A DNA stretch of 64,000 nucleotides, taken from NCBI GenBank assembly GCA_030062745.1, contig CP099853.1, positions 2,666,001 to 2,730,000 on the forward strand. The letters run 5' to 3'. The notes beneath the pieces were generated by a model. The model saw only the letters and a program-made list of their open reading frames with translations, made no database searches and had not been told where the DNA came from. Position numbers and translations under genes: made by a program. The DNA comes from Capitulum mitella (taxonomy: Eukaryota; Arthropoda; Thecostraca; Pollicipedomorpha; Pollicipedidae). This document shows positions 46,230 to 58,090 of this stretch, piece after piece (the stretch's first letter is position 1; the number at the start of each line of letters is the position of its first letter).

Positions 46230-47040
46230 CGTGGAAAAGGTGAAGACGTCATTGAAGTACACGGGTAGAAGGTACGAGGTAGCAGTGCCGTGGCGTGACG
46301 AGGAACCCGGCCTGCCGACTAATTTTGAATTTGCTTTAAGCCGTTTAAAGAAAACTGAACAGAACCTGAAGAAGATCAAGGATAAAAATGTATAAGTGAA
46401 GTACAGTCAGCTGCTCAGTGATTAAGTGAACAAAGGATACACGAAGAAAATGGTGGTTGGAGAATGGACGGAGTGGAAAAGATTGATGGTTCCAGCCCCA
46501 TTTTCCTGAAATCAGAGAAGACAGGTCATCCTGCAAGATCAGGCTAGTGTATGACGCAACAGCCAAGTTTCGTGGCATGAATCTGAACGGCGAGATCAAT
46601 CCTGGATCATCGCTCTACAGTGACCTGGTAGAGATCCTCCCCCAGTTGCGACGTCATTCTGCGGCTCCTGTTGGTGACATTAGCGAGATGTTTCCTCAGG
46701 TAGAACTGGCTCCAGGATCCTATGGAACTACCATAGGATTCTGTGGCGAGAGATGGATTCCGAGCGAGACCCAGACGTTTACGAAGCCAAACGGTGGATC
46801 TTCGGCAACGCAGCTGCCTCGTTTGCTGCACAGTCTGTGGTCAAAACATGCTCGGCGCAACCGTGATAACTTCCCAATCACCACCGAAGCCGTGGAGGAC
46901 AGCTTTTACATGGACGACCGTTTGACGTCCCTTGAATCCGAAGGAGCCGCTGTGGAGTCAAGAAAACAGATTGTTAAACCATGCGAGAAGAAGGAATGGT
47001 TAGGACAAAGGCTTTGTTTGGCTGGCAAAAACAGATGAGT
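46230..47040 (+). pseudogene. BEL/Pao reverse transcriptase remnant
   Basis: It contains RLVYDATAKFRGMNLNGEIN (family: R-x-V-x-D-A-S-A-K, then L-N), LYSDLVEILPQLR, DISEMFPQV (family D-I-x-x-M-F), then in another frame DMDSERDPDVYEANRWIFG, and FYMDDRLTS, where the catalytic YVDD motif is expected. It is shorter than usual between DIxxMF and YMDD, so part is deleted. Frame changes make it non-functional. Confidence 0.8.
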
Positions 47041-47278
47041 TTCCATCAGCACAAATAGAGTCTCTCGCGTCAACAAGGTGACCAAGGAAAGCTACCTGAG
47101 GGAAATGGATAAAATATTTGGTCCTCTTGTCCTCTTTGTCCCGTTCTTGATAAGATCGAGAATGCTGTTCCAACAAATGTGAAGCAGTGGATTGGACTGG
47201 GATGAACCGCTGCCCCCACAACTAGAGCACTAACGGAAACCGTGGATTGAGGAGTAATCAGCCCTGGAAAACATATCG

Positions 47279-47779
47279 GTGCCCTGCTGTCTTCATCGTT
47301 TCGAAGAATGTCCGAAGCAGGATATCCACCTCTTCTCCGATACTTCAGAACAGGCTTACGCAAGTGCAGTCTACGTGGCATCCGAGTTTGAAGGAAAATA
47401 CACATCGGTGCTAGCTCTGGCTCGGGCCAGAGTCTCGCCGAAGTCCAAGACGTTGACGATTCCTGGTCTTGTGTTGATGGGAGACCTGCTGGGACTTCGA
47501 CTTGTCAAGAAGCTCTGCGGAGCCCAGGGTATTCCTATTGCAGACGTTTACCCCTGGCCAGATGCTATGGACGTCCTTTGTTGGATAAGAAATAACCTGA
47601 GCATGTTCCAGGCATTCGTTGCGCATCGCAAAGCCGAGACCCGTAAAGCCATCAGTCCTGAGCAATGGCAACACGTACCTGGCACGCAAAACCCTGCAGA
47701 TTTTCTTTCAAGAGCAATGCCAGCTGGCGAGCTAAGCTGCAAGACTACTTGCTGGTACGTTCCCCTCTTTCTCTGCTAG
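47279..47779 (+). pseudogene. BEL/Pao RNase H remnant
   Basis: A 166-codon open stretch with HLFSDTSEQAYASAVYV (family: H-x-F-x-D-A-S-x-x-A-Y-x-A-V), then RVSPKSKTLTIPGLVLMGDL (family: P-x-K-x-x-x-I-P-R-L-E-L) and VLCWIRNNLSMFQAFVAHR. It ends WQHVPGTQNPADFLSRAM, the canonical link region before the integrase. It is one of the best kept parts. A stop follows at about 47780. Confidence 0.85.
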
Positions 47780-48182
47780 GACAAAAGTTCCTGGCCTCAG
47801 CAAAAGCCTTACAAGAATGAAGAGCTCGACGAAGCGGAGCAATGCGAAGAGAAGCGTAGGAATACAGACACTATCAGCGTGACGGACAGTTTCCGTCTTC
47901 AAACAGATAATTCCTTCTAATGACTTGGACTAGCGGTGGTGACAGCCTGGGTCAAAGGGTCTGTAAAATCCTTGAACAAGGGTACCTCTGCATCTCCTGG
48001 ATTTTCGCCCATTTCGAGCAGCATCGACATCGACCCGGGACCAAAGCTGCAACTTGAAGATATTGAGGAATCCGGGAAATTCTGGATCTGGAAGGCTCAC
48101 GAGGAAGCCTCTGGACCGGAGCTGGGTCAGCTGAGAAGGAGCGCTGGTTGGTCAGCTGAGCGTACAAGCAGACGACGAAGGT

Positions 48183-49440
48183 TTGCGCGGAAGGCTGCAA
48201 AGAACCAAAATACCATTTGAAACACAGCATCCGCTCTTGTTGCCGAAAAAGCACGCCATCAACAGACTGGTCGTCTCTCAATGTCATGAAGAAGCGGAAT
48301 ACGAAATGGGATTAGAACATGCATTATCCGTTTGGAGGCCGCGATTTTGGATCAATGGCAGAGGAGAAGTCAAACGTTGCATCCGACTCTGCGCCATCTG
48401 TCAGAAGAGAAGAAAAGCGCCAAAGACGCAGGTGATGGTGCCTGTTTTTAAACCTAAGGTACAGATTTCATTCCAAGCCTTCCAGCAAGTTGCCGTGGAT
48501 TTCGCAGGACCCTTTGAGACGCGTCTAAGATGGGGGAAATCAAGACAGAAAAGATATATTTTACTCTTTCTCTGCATGCAAACAAGGGCAGTACACTTGG
48601 AAACGGCATATGCGCTGGACACCGACAGCTTTCTTCGCGCTTTCATGTGTTTTACATCCAGAGAGGAAGGCCAGCCGACATGTGGTCAGACAATGGAGCA
48701 AACTTTGTTGGAGCGTCAAGAGAGCTGAGAAACCTTCGCAACGAGCTCAACAGCGAACATATCAAGAGAACGACAGCCCACCTCATTCTGTGGGCTTTTA
48801 TGCCTCCAGGCGCTCCTTTTAATGGGGGCTGTCAGGCAAAGGTCAAGTGCGCCAAGAGAGCTCTGAAGAAGTCGCTGCAGACTGCTGACGTCAATGATGA
48901 AGAGCTCCGACCGTCTTCTATCGCGTTGATGCACTGCTAAACACCAGACCTCTAATGATGCTCTCGACTGATCCCAAAGACCAGCCACCGCTCAGTCCAT
49001 CCAACTTCCTCTTTGGTCACATCAAAGTAGATGCAGTATCAGGAGGGACGAGTGGACGTGGAGCCCTCGCATGCCGACGGAGGTGGCTGTAGCAGCTAAG
49101 CAAGGAATTTTGGCATCGATGGATTCGAGACTACCCTCCCAGCCTACAAGCCAGGCAAAAGTGGCGAGAGTCCACACCAAACCTTCAAGAGTGAGAAACA
49201 GTCTTGCTGATGGCCTCATCGACACCCGCGCTAACAAGGCCGTTAGCCAGTGTCACAAGAAGGTTTCCCGGTGAAGATGAGCGAGTACGTGTCATCGAGG
49301 TATGAAACAAACATGGGACTTACAAGCGCCCAACCACGAAAATAGTGAGGCTGGAGCTGGATGGAGAAAAAATATATCCAGTTGGCTTTAGGCAACTGTG
49401 GAGCGTAGCCACTACGGCTGTTCATAAGACTTGTTCCTTT
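48183..49440 (+). pseudogene. BEL/Pao integrase remnant, catalytic Glu lost
   Basis: It starts with the HHCC zinc-binding part (VVSQCHEEAEYEMGLEH, then CIRLCAICQKRR). The core follows with FQQVAVDFAGPFE (first catalytic Asp), TRAVHLE, then in a shifted frame MWSDNGANFVG (second Asp) and WAFMPPGAPFNGGCQAKVK. In the family the last phrase is GG-x-W-E; here Glu is replaced by Gln and Trp by Cys. The C-terminal part LNTRPLM with LSPSNFLFG is also present. At least two frameshifts. Confidence 0.83.
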
Positions 49441-49476
49441 GTGTTCCGTTGACCTGTCACGTCAACGAGTGGGGAA

Positions 49477-49691
49477 TGTTGAGGAGTAGCGCAAACTGTT
49501 TGTTTGTGAAGCACGTGTTTTATGACTATGAAAAATACGCAAGGAAGAGAGAGGTCAAAAATAGAACGTTAAGATAGTTAAGCAGTGTTTCTAAGAGAGA
49601 TTGAAACGTAATAAAGAAACACGTTAAATATCCAGCCTTGTATTAAGATTAAGAAAAAAACAACATCAGGATGACGAAAAACTCCATAACA
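49477..49691 (+). repeat. 3' LTR of the BEL/Pao element
   Basis: Starts TGTTGAGGAGTAGCG, preceded by the purine tract GTGGGGAA, and ends CCATAACA. It aligns with the 5' LTR over its full length apart from small indels. It is followed by AGTAC, the likely target duplication. Confidence 0.82.
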
Positions 49692-49697
49692 AGTACA

Positions 49698-50668
49698 TTA
49701 ACCCGCGCACGACCGTGGATTGGCGACGATTAGGTCCGACTACGGGGGGGGTTGACCGCCACCCTCTAACTCACGAACGATTGGTCGCACGATAAAAATA
49801 AGGACACCGTGGGAAAGCTTGTGACGAGTAAAGTAAAGTAAAGAGTAAAGTAAATGACGCAGCCGCACGCAGTAAGAATTTAACGGAACTAATTTTAGCG
49901 TTCCTTTATTTTCGCAACATAAGCCTATCCATGTGAATTCTATTGATCTTAGTGGTTCTTGTGATGGTTTCTCATTCTTAAATTTTGGAAAAATTCATTA
50001 GTTATCAATGTACACAACTGGAGGAGCTTTATTCGTGGGGGCCTGTTTATTCTTGAAATATGTAATTTTTAAAACCTTTTGAGGTTCCTGGTATTACTTA
50101 CGTCTGTGCAAACCATTTTTTTTCTACCCACTCTGAGTAATACATTGCTGATTTTAAAGGTGGTAAATTTTGGCTCATTACAGTTATTTCCTGACCTGAC
50201 CTCAGGTCCATGGCTAGAAGTCAATGATATTTTGCCCAATGACGGTAACTAGATGTTTGCTTAACGCCACACTAAAAACGTTGTGAAATATTCCGTCAAT
50301 TTCCAAAAAAATACGACATGTCTTAAAAATGGAGTTGACCTTAGATCAATGGCCCGGAAGATTCCGAAAAATCTGAGATGGCAGATTTGTTGCATCTGTC
50401 ACGATAACTAATCCCTGAAAGTATTGTTGTTATACCTTGTTTTGCGAAAAAGTTACAGGGCGCTAAACTTTTCTGGACACAGGTACGTTTGGCCTGATCT
50501 AAGTCAGACACTTGACTTGAACTGAGGCCAAAACTTTGACACAGGGTGTAAAAGTGATGAAACAAAAGTTACACAAAGTCTCGTGGCGCTGTGTTTATTC
50601 GTTCTCTCGCAGCCCTAAAAAAAGCTCATGGGGAGCGGTCAACCACCCCCCAGTTGGGGGCGGGTTAA
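49698..50668 (+). mobile_element. TTAA family B element, shorter copy
   Basis: 971 bp between TTAA 49698-49701 and TTAA 50665-50668, in the same orientation as 35313-36542, with internal deletions of about 250 bp in total relative to it. The termini TTAACCCGCGCACG and GGGGGCGGGTTAA form short imperfect inverted repeats. Non-coding. Confidence 0.78.
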
Positions 50669-51116
50669 AAGTTGTCTTAATTCCCCTAAATATGAGGATT
50701 TTCAGATCTTTTGTTTTTAACCCATAAAGCTACCAAATGTCTTCAGGTCTAGTTCTCAGTGTCGTCACTGGAGGGAAACAAACAAAGACGTCTGAAAGCC
50801 CATTAACTCCTTATGCATGGATGTAAGATCGGAAAGGAAGCAGGAGACCATGGCGTTCGTTTTTGTCTGTTAAGCTCATTTTCTAGCTAAATCTAGCATT
50901 ATTCTCACGGGAAAAACGTCCCTGGCCTCCTATTTTTTGGATGTTCCTACGTCCTTGGCAACAAGTAGAGTAATCGTGCAGCCGTGCTATGTGATTCCTA
51001 TACTGATAATGTGAAACACTTCTCTTTTTGTAACCTAGAGATATCATATCCAACAAAAACTTCTGACCTACTGCATCAGATTAACATCATCCAAATCTGG
51101 GAGCTTAGGGCTTTCT
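50669..51116. other. Anonymous spacer DNA
   Basis: About 450 bases between family B and the inner border of the right duplication arm. No feature was recognised. Confidence 0.4.
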
Positions 51117-52161
51117 CACACCCGTTTATTGGTTAAAGCCTAGTCTTTCCAGATTATTTAGATTACAAAAAGCCTCCTAATTGGTTGGATATAAGTTAGA
51201 TTAGTTGGGTCGTGACGTAATAAGTGCAAAGGCCATTAGTGGAAAGTGTCTGACGTCAAGAACATAAACATGGAAACTGGATACTCTGTCTCTCTGACGA
51301 ATGGGCAAAAACCCAGTTGGCAAGAAGAACCTGTAAACAGAGAATTATTGATCAAAGGTAAATATTAGCACATACGAGGTCGCCAATAGTATGCATCACA
51401 GCAAGGCAAAAGGTCTGCCGCATACCGAACCATAGACTGTCGGGAAGTAATATACGTTCGAATTCGATGTCCGCTTAAAAAAAACACAACTTGGCTAGCA
51501 TGATATAAAAATCCCATCAGGAATTGCATGAATGCCGAGTATAAGATTATGCATATCAAGCATGACGTCAGGTGAGGTCATCAGAGGTTCCCTGTTGGCT
51601 CTGTTCTTCCCGGATGAGGTTCTTTGGAACAAATGTCCCTCTGGCGACCCAGGTATCGGAGATGCAAAAAATATGTATATTTTCATGAGCTTCTCGCTCA
51701 AATATGCAGCCGGGCACGCTGAAGAAGGCCAAAGGTGACACCATGACCTCATGCACCAGTGCAAAACAAGCCTGGCGTTTTATTTTTCAGATTGATTTGC
51801 CAAAGTGTGCTCCAACTGGCTGTGCTGAAACCATTGTCGTTGCTAACCGGCGCTTGTTGTTAGACACGGAACCCGTCGACTAGCTGTAGTAGCACATAAT
51901 ACTTGCCTCTACAAGAGACGATCGCGTTTTTCAAAACCATTAGTCTTCTTTCATCTCAGAAACCGAGGTTCATATCATGCCGCATGCTGCTAAATTGTAC
52001 CATTCTTATATTGCTAAGGTGTCTAGGGCTTTCGATGATTTATGTCATCTGTTTTTTAAATTTAATGAAATTTAAATCATCATTTAAATCTCTTTTTGGA
52101 ATGATTTTTCGTGGATCCGCCGATGCTAATGCATGTCCAGGTATGTGTTGTCTATAATGTC

Positions 52162-52162
<1 letters not shown>

Positions 52163-52192
<30 letters not shown>
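52163..52192. repeat. (TA)n microsatellite
   Basis: About 15 TA units within intron 1 of the right IR gene. Confidence 0.9.
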
Positions 52193-52198
<6 letters not shown>

Positions 52199-52847
52199 GT
52201 ACATACAATAATTGAAATCAGTGATGTAAGTCATTGGTCAGCTTGAAGCGAAGTCTGAACCTCCGAAAGTTCTATACAGGGATGTACTCTTGTTCCTTGT
52301 TGATCATTACCCATTACAACCTTTTACCATTGTGTAAATATTCTCACCATGAAACATGTTTCCTTGTTGAGCCACGCCTTGTTTTCAGCACGTAAAACTC
52401 ACTCACACATGACTTCGCTTATGATGTTCCCTGGGTCCGGCCCTGGCAGTCCCCAACATTTTTAGATTATTCTTATGGTCAATTATAATAAACACCACTC
52501 ACTGTAATCATGGTATTGCCGAGTGCTGGCCTGCGACATCGATATCTAAATGGTCCAGCACGCGTCTGAAACGACCGCAGAATCGCCTGACGTTCGTGCA
52601 AGAAACGCCTCCTCGAGCCGTTACTGTTCTATGAAGGAGGTTCAGATTCTCATACTGTGAAGAAAAAATACGTGGGAAAAGTCAACACATTTCCCGGTGA
52701 TATCGCAAACGATTTGCCCGGGAATCTGGAGACCGGGGGAAGGGACGATTCCCTCGCATGAAAATGGGGTTAAGTCGCGATGAATGTGTCAAGGACTGGT
52801 ATGAGGTGGCGCATATGCTCGAGCAAACTGTATTTCTTTCGTTTCAG

Positions 52848-53032
52848 ATTCCACATCACTGTATGAGAAAATGGCATTCTACCATGGTCTGCGAAAAATG
52901 AAGATTTTCTTCCTAGATATTGAGCTGCCGGTTCCGCCACTGGCACTTGATAACGCTGTTTCCGTTTCGAACGGACAAAGTGACCAAGTTGTACTGTGCG
53001 AGGAAGAAACCAGTCTTAAGTTCGTTTTACAG
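52848..53032 (+). CDS. Right IR gene, exon 2
   Basis: 185 bases of the extracellular amino-terminal domain. Acceptor CGTTTCAG|AT, donor TTACAG|GTGAGA. It begins with the last two bases of the codon opened by exon 1 and ends between codons. It encodes STSLYEKMAFYHGL, KIFFLDIELP and SDQVVLCEEETSLKFVLQ; the alternation of short hydrophobic strands and a Cys fits the periplasmic-binding-like fold of IR amino-terminal regions. Open, with equal length and the same splice sites as the left copy. Confidence 0.85.
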
Positions 53033-56000
53033 GTGAGATTGTTGGCGATGAGAATAGGTCACTGCTAACTGGAAGAAAGATGATGTTTATTTCAAAATCT
53101 AACCGTCTCTCTTACTTGCAATCAGAACGTTTCAATCGCACATTTAATCAGGAAGGGTAAGTGAAAAGCAAACATCGGTATGCCAGTAGACGCCACTCAG
53201 GCGTAACTAATAGTCTGAAGATAACATAGGAGAATGGAGATGTACAGGACTGACTTTGCACCTTTGACAATCGACTTGCCTTTCACATTTCTTTGTGTAA
53301 CATACATTTCGACCGACAGAGTAAGATGTCAGTAAACATATACACTGTTTGCGGATCACATCTCTATTTCAGTAGCGTGCCGTCTGCATCAAAGGCGCGA
53401 ATTTCTTTGGGGGCGTCAAAGTCTCCGTCACGTCCCTCCTCCCCCACCATAACCTCAGAAGTCAGCTAGTGATACGAAAATTTCATGATGAGTGGGAGGC
53501 TGTGAACAGCTTCCTTTGTCCAAATTTCGTGACCCTGGGGACAACACCTTAGAGGTCAGATCGGGTCGAATGTTGAAAAATTCGTCGATGTGACAGCTTT
53601 GTGAATTTTCCCGGGTTACTGTCGCAGCTGATTGAAAGCATGCCCAAATCAGTCTTATTCCTGTTTCAAGGGTGATCCACGATGGCTAGCAAACAGAACA
53701 TAGCATTTAACTTCAGATCGTTCGTATATTATCTAATATCGCGTTGGTAACGTTTGACGGGGAGAGGGGGGGGTTTGTTTGGAGCATCGGTTTGTTTCGC
53801 CACTCTAGGGTTGACTTAACTGGGCGATATCTCCAGAAATATCCGGCCGATTTCTCGTTTTTCTTTTTTCGCGACACACTAGATGTCAATTTAAGAGATG
53901 CAAAAATAGGCAGTCCGCGGCACACATGAGGTCGGAGGTGGGAATGAATTTCGCCCCCTGCACTGGATTCTGGCTCGAGATTTCCAGTGTGAGGCCGTTT
54001 CAGAACCAAGTCTCATTTCAGGCAAGCTCCTTTAAGAGCATTTTACATTGTCACTGTTCTAAAGAATGGTTGGTATTTTGCATTATACCAAATGTATATT
54101 TTTGCTATCTCAAGCAAAACATTTTTGCCGAGCTCACTCCCCGGTCAGTGAAAATAATTTAACCCCTGTCCCCCTTTATGGAACATTCCTACGCCATGTG
54201 GTCATACCATACACTATTGCTGTATGCTTATCTCATGACAGTACTACATGAAATCCATGTCAATCGTTCCCTTGAAATGATACATATACAATGGCTTGCA
54301 TATCATGATCCACTGATAATCTGCGCGAACAGTTCAAACCTAGCAAACTTAAACGAAATTTGCAGTTGTATAAAGCCACCTAATGGAAGACATCGGTGAC
54401 ATGAGTGGACCCGTCCTAGTGATGTCAAAAATTATGCTTCGATTAGTCATCCCGAACCATTGTAAATAGCTGACCTACAATCTGCTCTTTCTTCTTCACA
54501 TTATCATTAACACCGCTTGAAATGGGTAGGTTTGAACTTCCATGTCTTGCAACATTCACAGCACTAATACTTGTTTGTTCAACCTTTGCCGAACGGAAGG
54601 GATTTTCACCGCACCGATGACGTGGTGGGGGAGGGTAGCACCCCTGTCATTTGGCCCATAATTGAGGTAGAGCAATGGAACGAAAAGAAATCGATACCCG
54701 CATGCCTAAGGAGTCCAACGGAAATAGTTTCGACCTCATCAGGACAGCCAGTGACTTGCTATGTCGGGTCGGACTTTACGCTTGGCAACTATAAATCAAT
54801 TTCCCTCAATTAAAAACGACACATTTGTGGTGAAATAAGCTAAAAATGGCTTCGCGAAGAATTTGTATAAGAACGTCCTAAGGTTATAAAGGTCATCTAG
54901 GGTTAATAACCTCGTCTGACCTTCAAAAAGTCACTGACCTATCTAAAATGATCTGTTCGCATTTGGACCACCATTCTCAGCCGATGTCACGCGCGTCATC
55001 TGCCTTTCATGCATACCTTTCGCCTCAAAACAGTAAAAAGGCGATATTGGTCTCAAAAATTGTGCTGTAAGCCTTCAGTAATGACGGTATAGTAATGACG
55101 CCATAGCCCGACGCCTTGAGATGAACTGGCGTTACTCTTTTTTTTCGAAACAGGTACAATGAATGTGTCGTCAGCTATGCCAAAGTTCACGGCGCTGTCG
55201 TACGCCGTTTTGCCGTTGTCCCGGTACCACTGCTTGGTGTGGCATCCACCCCTGTCGTCCAGCGAAGGCTAAGTTCTTTTCATTGCGAACTGATAGGGTT
55301 TGGGCACCAAGTTCCACAATGTGAGGGGAACCCAGCCGAGCATGGGGGGAGGGGGCAGCTCAACATTGGGGGTCAACTGGAAATTAGGGAGCGAGCCCTC
55401 CAAAGAGATACTAAGTTCTGCCCTTGACAATGTGTGTGTATGCTTAACAGAATATATTCGGGCGCGTTAACTTATCGCATGTAAATAAACGCAGCATTTG
55501 TCCGTTTGACCTCGTGCCATTGTCATTAATCCACACTGTCAACGGCATTCGCCATATAATTATCATAAAAGCTTCTGTACACAGCATGAACCGCTTATTC
55601 TTGTGCATGTCAATTCCACCACTATCGCGCAGATATCGCTCAGCCTTCATTGCTCGGATCGAGTGTTCACAAACAGTCAGGTGAAACATTACCTGTTTGG
55701 AATGACTGCAGGTCTAATATGGCTCGGCCAGTCTCCGCGTCGCTCCACAGCCCTCCGACAAAACATGTCACGTGATCAAGACGCGCTCCCTCCTTATAGC
55801 CTCTGCCCAGAACCCCATTCACAACGCAGTTGATGTCATCAGGTTGACAGCCCAGTGGCGGAACAAAGAATGCTGTCCAAAGGCCCCGCCTACGTAGCGT
55901 AAATATGATTTTTTCGTGTTTTTGGGCATGAAATTGAAACATGAAGCACAGGTTTGAAGTTGTTACGGGTGCTGCTACGTCGCAGAAGCCAGATGCTCAA

Positions 56001-56881
56001 ATTAAACTGCATTACTACCACAAATACTGGAGATATGGCCGTTTTATCACAAGGTCCCTTATACATCCCACTACCATTGTGAAGGCCTGCACGTGCGACG
56101 CGTTTTCAGGAAGCCGTAGATTAGGCGTGCGCAGCCAGCATTGTATTCACGTGGGCATCATTCATTCAAATTGGTTGCACATTCGTCTGAACGAATATTT
56201 TTGAGGCGAAGCTACTTTTTCCCAACTGTGATTTATTTTCATGAAATGGAAACATTGACTTTGTAAACGACTGAATCGCTCAAGCGAGTATTCTCAAACT
56301 GAAAACACGAAGGGCTGGCCACCTGAAGTGCATCTTTCATAGAATGACGAGGAAAAACACAGAGATCCAACTTGTTCCAAACAAGCAACGAGAACGATAG
56401 CAACCACTTGCTATTTGTGGGGTAAGTCTTTGACAAACTGTAGCTTTCTAGTTGGTGGATTAAACAACCTGAAAAAGCACGTACGTTTCCCAGATAATCA
56501 CATATTCGGCCAAACGTCGGACTTTCGTTGGTACTAGGCATGTAGCCAACGTTGTCCTCGGGAAGGCGGGGGCAGGGGGGCAAATGTCAAATTCCGTCAT
56601 ATGCCGCTGCCATATGGCGACACTTAGAGCAAAAACAGCAATTTTATGTAACTGACCTGATATTTGGCCCACAGGAATACATATAAAGTTTGTTTTTGAA
56701 ATACATATATGATCACAATCCGTACTCGTGTGAAATCGCTTTACATACTGTAGACCGCTTGGCTCAGAGGGCCATGCCACCCTCCCACCCCCCTCCCGAC
56801 TACGTCCCTGGTTGGTACAGCTCATAAATATGGCTTTGGCTAACAAGAAACTCATATGCAATCCATGCTGTCATCTTGCAG
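53033..56881 (+). other. Intron 2 of the right IR gene
   Basis: A 3.8-kb intron. The segment 55680-55855 is conserved with the left arm but lacks a GT donor and shifts frame between copies. G/C-run element-like ends occur near 53.75 and 55.35 kb. No named element was found. Confidence 0.55.
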
Positions 56882-56989
56882 CTCAACAACAGTGGTTTGC
56901 TGAATGAAGGCTTCTCATGGCTGATTCTCATGAATGGGAAAGGCTACCGGAAAACAGTGGACTCCTGGTACCTGCCGGTCAACAACCAG
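56882..56989 (+). CDS. Right IR gene, exon 3
   Basis: 108 bases, exactly 36 codons, phase 0 at both ends. Acceptor CATCTTGCAG|CTC, donor AACCAG|GTGAGG. It encodes LNNSGLLNEGFSWLILMNG, then a KTVDSWYLPVNNQ segment; the G-L-L then W-L-I-L pattern is common in the IR amino-terminal domain. Trp is intact here, where the left copy has a TGA. Joining to exon 2 gives KFVLQ-LNNSGLL without an extra exon. Confidence 0.87.
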
Positions 56990-57304
56990 GTGAGGAACAC
57001 ACAAACCGTGTTGGGGCCATGGGCGGCATCTATCCCATGGGTGACGGACTGGATTTTGTTCGGCTTTATACGAGGCTCCATAGTTACGAGTACACTGAAT
57101 ATACACTGTGCACTGATCTGTAAGGGCTGTGGAGTGTGAAATGTTTGCATGTATAACACTGTGTGTATAAAAATACAGTACATCAGGAAATGCAGTGAGC
57201 GGTAAACCGTAGCACAAAAACTATTTCGTTCTTTAACGCTGGACACTGAGTCATCCTGGCGCGCGTCGGATGACCTTGACCTGAGTTGGCCCGTTCGTTT
57301 TCAG

Positions 57305-57514
57305 CTGTTGTTTGCCGAAGCGGTGCGCCTGCCGGACGGTCCGACGGCGGTGGAGCTCGTGGAGGTGTACAGCCTGGCGCCGGGCCTGCCGCAGAGGCGG
57401 ACTGTGGTCGCCCGCTGGACGTCGTCAGCCGGCGTAGTCAGCTGGGACGACCGGAGCGTGTTCGAGCGCCGCTCCGACTGGTCCGGCCTGACTTTGACGG
57501 TCGCCACCACCTCG
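57305..57514 (+). CDS. Right IR gene, exon 4
   Basis: 210 bases, 70 codons, phase 0 at both ends, strongly GC-rich. Acceptor CGTTTTCAG|CTG, donor ACCTCG|GTCAGT; the donor is weaker than the others, but the open frame ends 15 bases beyond it. It encodes LPDGPTAVELVEVYSLAPG, then RRTVVARWTSSAGVVSWDD and DWSGLTLTVATTS, leading from the amino-terminal domain into ligand-binding lobe S1. Same length in the left copy. Confidence 0.86.
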
Positions 57515-57709
57515 GTCAGTGGTCAATAACGTCGCGGTCAGTGGTACGTATTCACGACTCTAGTAATTCATCGCTTACCTGTCGTTAGCTTAGTCATGCT
57601 CTGAACGCCGTGTAGTGCACAACTGTATTTCAGTTGCGCTGGAAAAGTATCCAATGGGAAAAGCGATCTAAAGTAATATTCGACAATACGTACGCTGTGT
57701 TAAAGTAAA

Positions 57710-57855
57710 TGGCTAACTGCGGCCGCAAGCCGATACCGTAGTGTCATGGATAATTGCGTGTGACAGGCACTGGGTTCAAATCCCAGAATGACGACCTGTC
57801 TTTAGCCCGAAACGTCATCCAAAAGAGTCAGCCGGTCACGGCCGTATCATGGAGA
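57710..57855 (+). repeat. tRNA-derived SINE, right-arm copy
   Basis: B box GGTTCAAATCC (57773-57783) and an A-box-like GTAGTGTCATGGATAA upstream. The same insertion lies at 26873-27010 in the left arm. It is in the sense direction within intron 4. The tail is not well defined. Confidence 0.65.
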
Positions 57856-58090
57856 TGTATGACACGGTAAAGATCTTCCTCTACCGTCTGGTTGGGTGCC
57901 TGAGGTAGAAGTGCTCTGTATTTGGGAATACTTTGGTGACAGGAACCGGCAACAAGCTCGCCCTATCATTGAAAGTGATCTCAACAGTACCCACCTTAAC
58001 ACGCCCACGCTAAATCAGAAGAAAATGTACATTTCAAACAAACTGCAACGCCGCATTGAATTCAGCTCGTCTCAGCTATGCGTGCATCAG

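Larger units (their letters stand above)
43264..49691 (+). mobile_element. BEL/Pao LTR retrotransposon, complete but decayed
   Basis: About 6.43 kb with a 213-bp 5' LTR and a 215-bp 3' LTR, both starting TGTTGAGGAG and ending ...AACA. A purine tract GTGGGGAA lies directly before the 3' LTR. Flanking bases AGTAT (43259-43263) and AGTAC (49692-49696) look like a 5-bp target-site duplication with one change. Inside, in order, are gag, protease, reverse transcriptase, RNase H and integrase in the BEL/Pao arrangement, all with stops or frameshifts. It sits in intron 1 of the right IR gene in the sense orientation and ends six bases before a family B TTAA. Confidence 0.88.

Noticed and set aside
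43264..49691. An endogenous retrovirus with an envelope gene
   Set aside because: Domain order and motifs fit BEL/Pao, the element ends soon after the integrase, and no envelope-like frame is visible between the integrase and the 3' LTR.
55680..55855. Conserved stretch between exons 2 and 3 (also 28955-29125) as a further receptor exon
   Set aside because: No GT donor at its end, frames shift between the arms, and exon 2 joins exon 3 in phase with canonical spacing.
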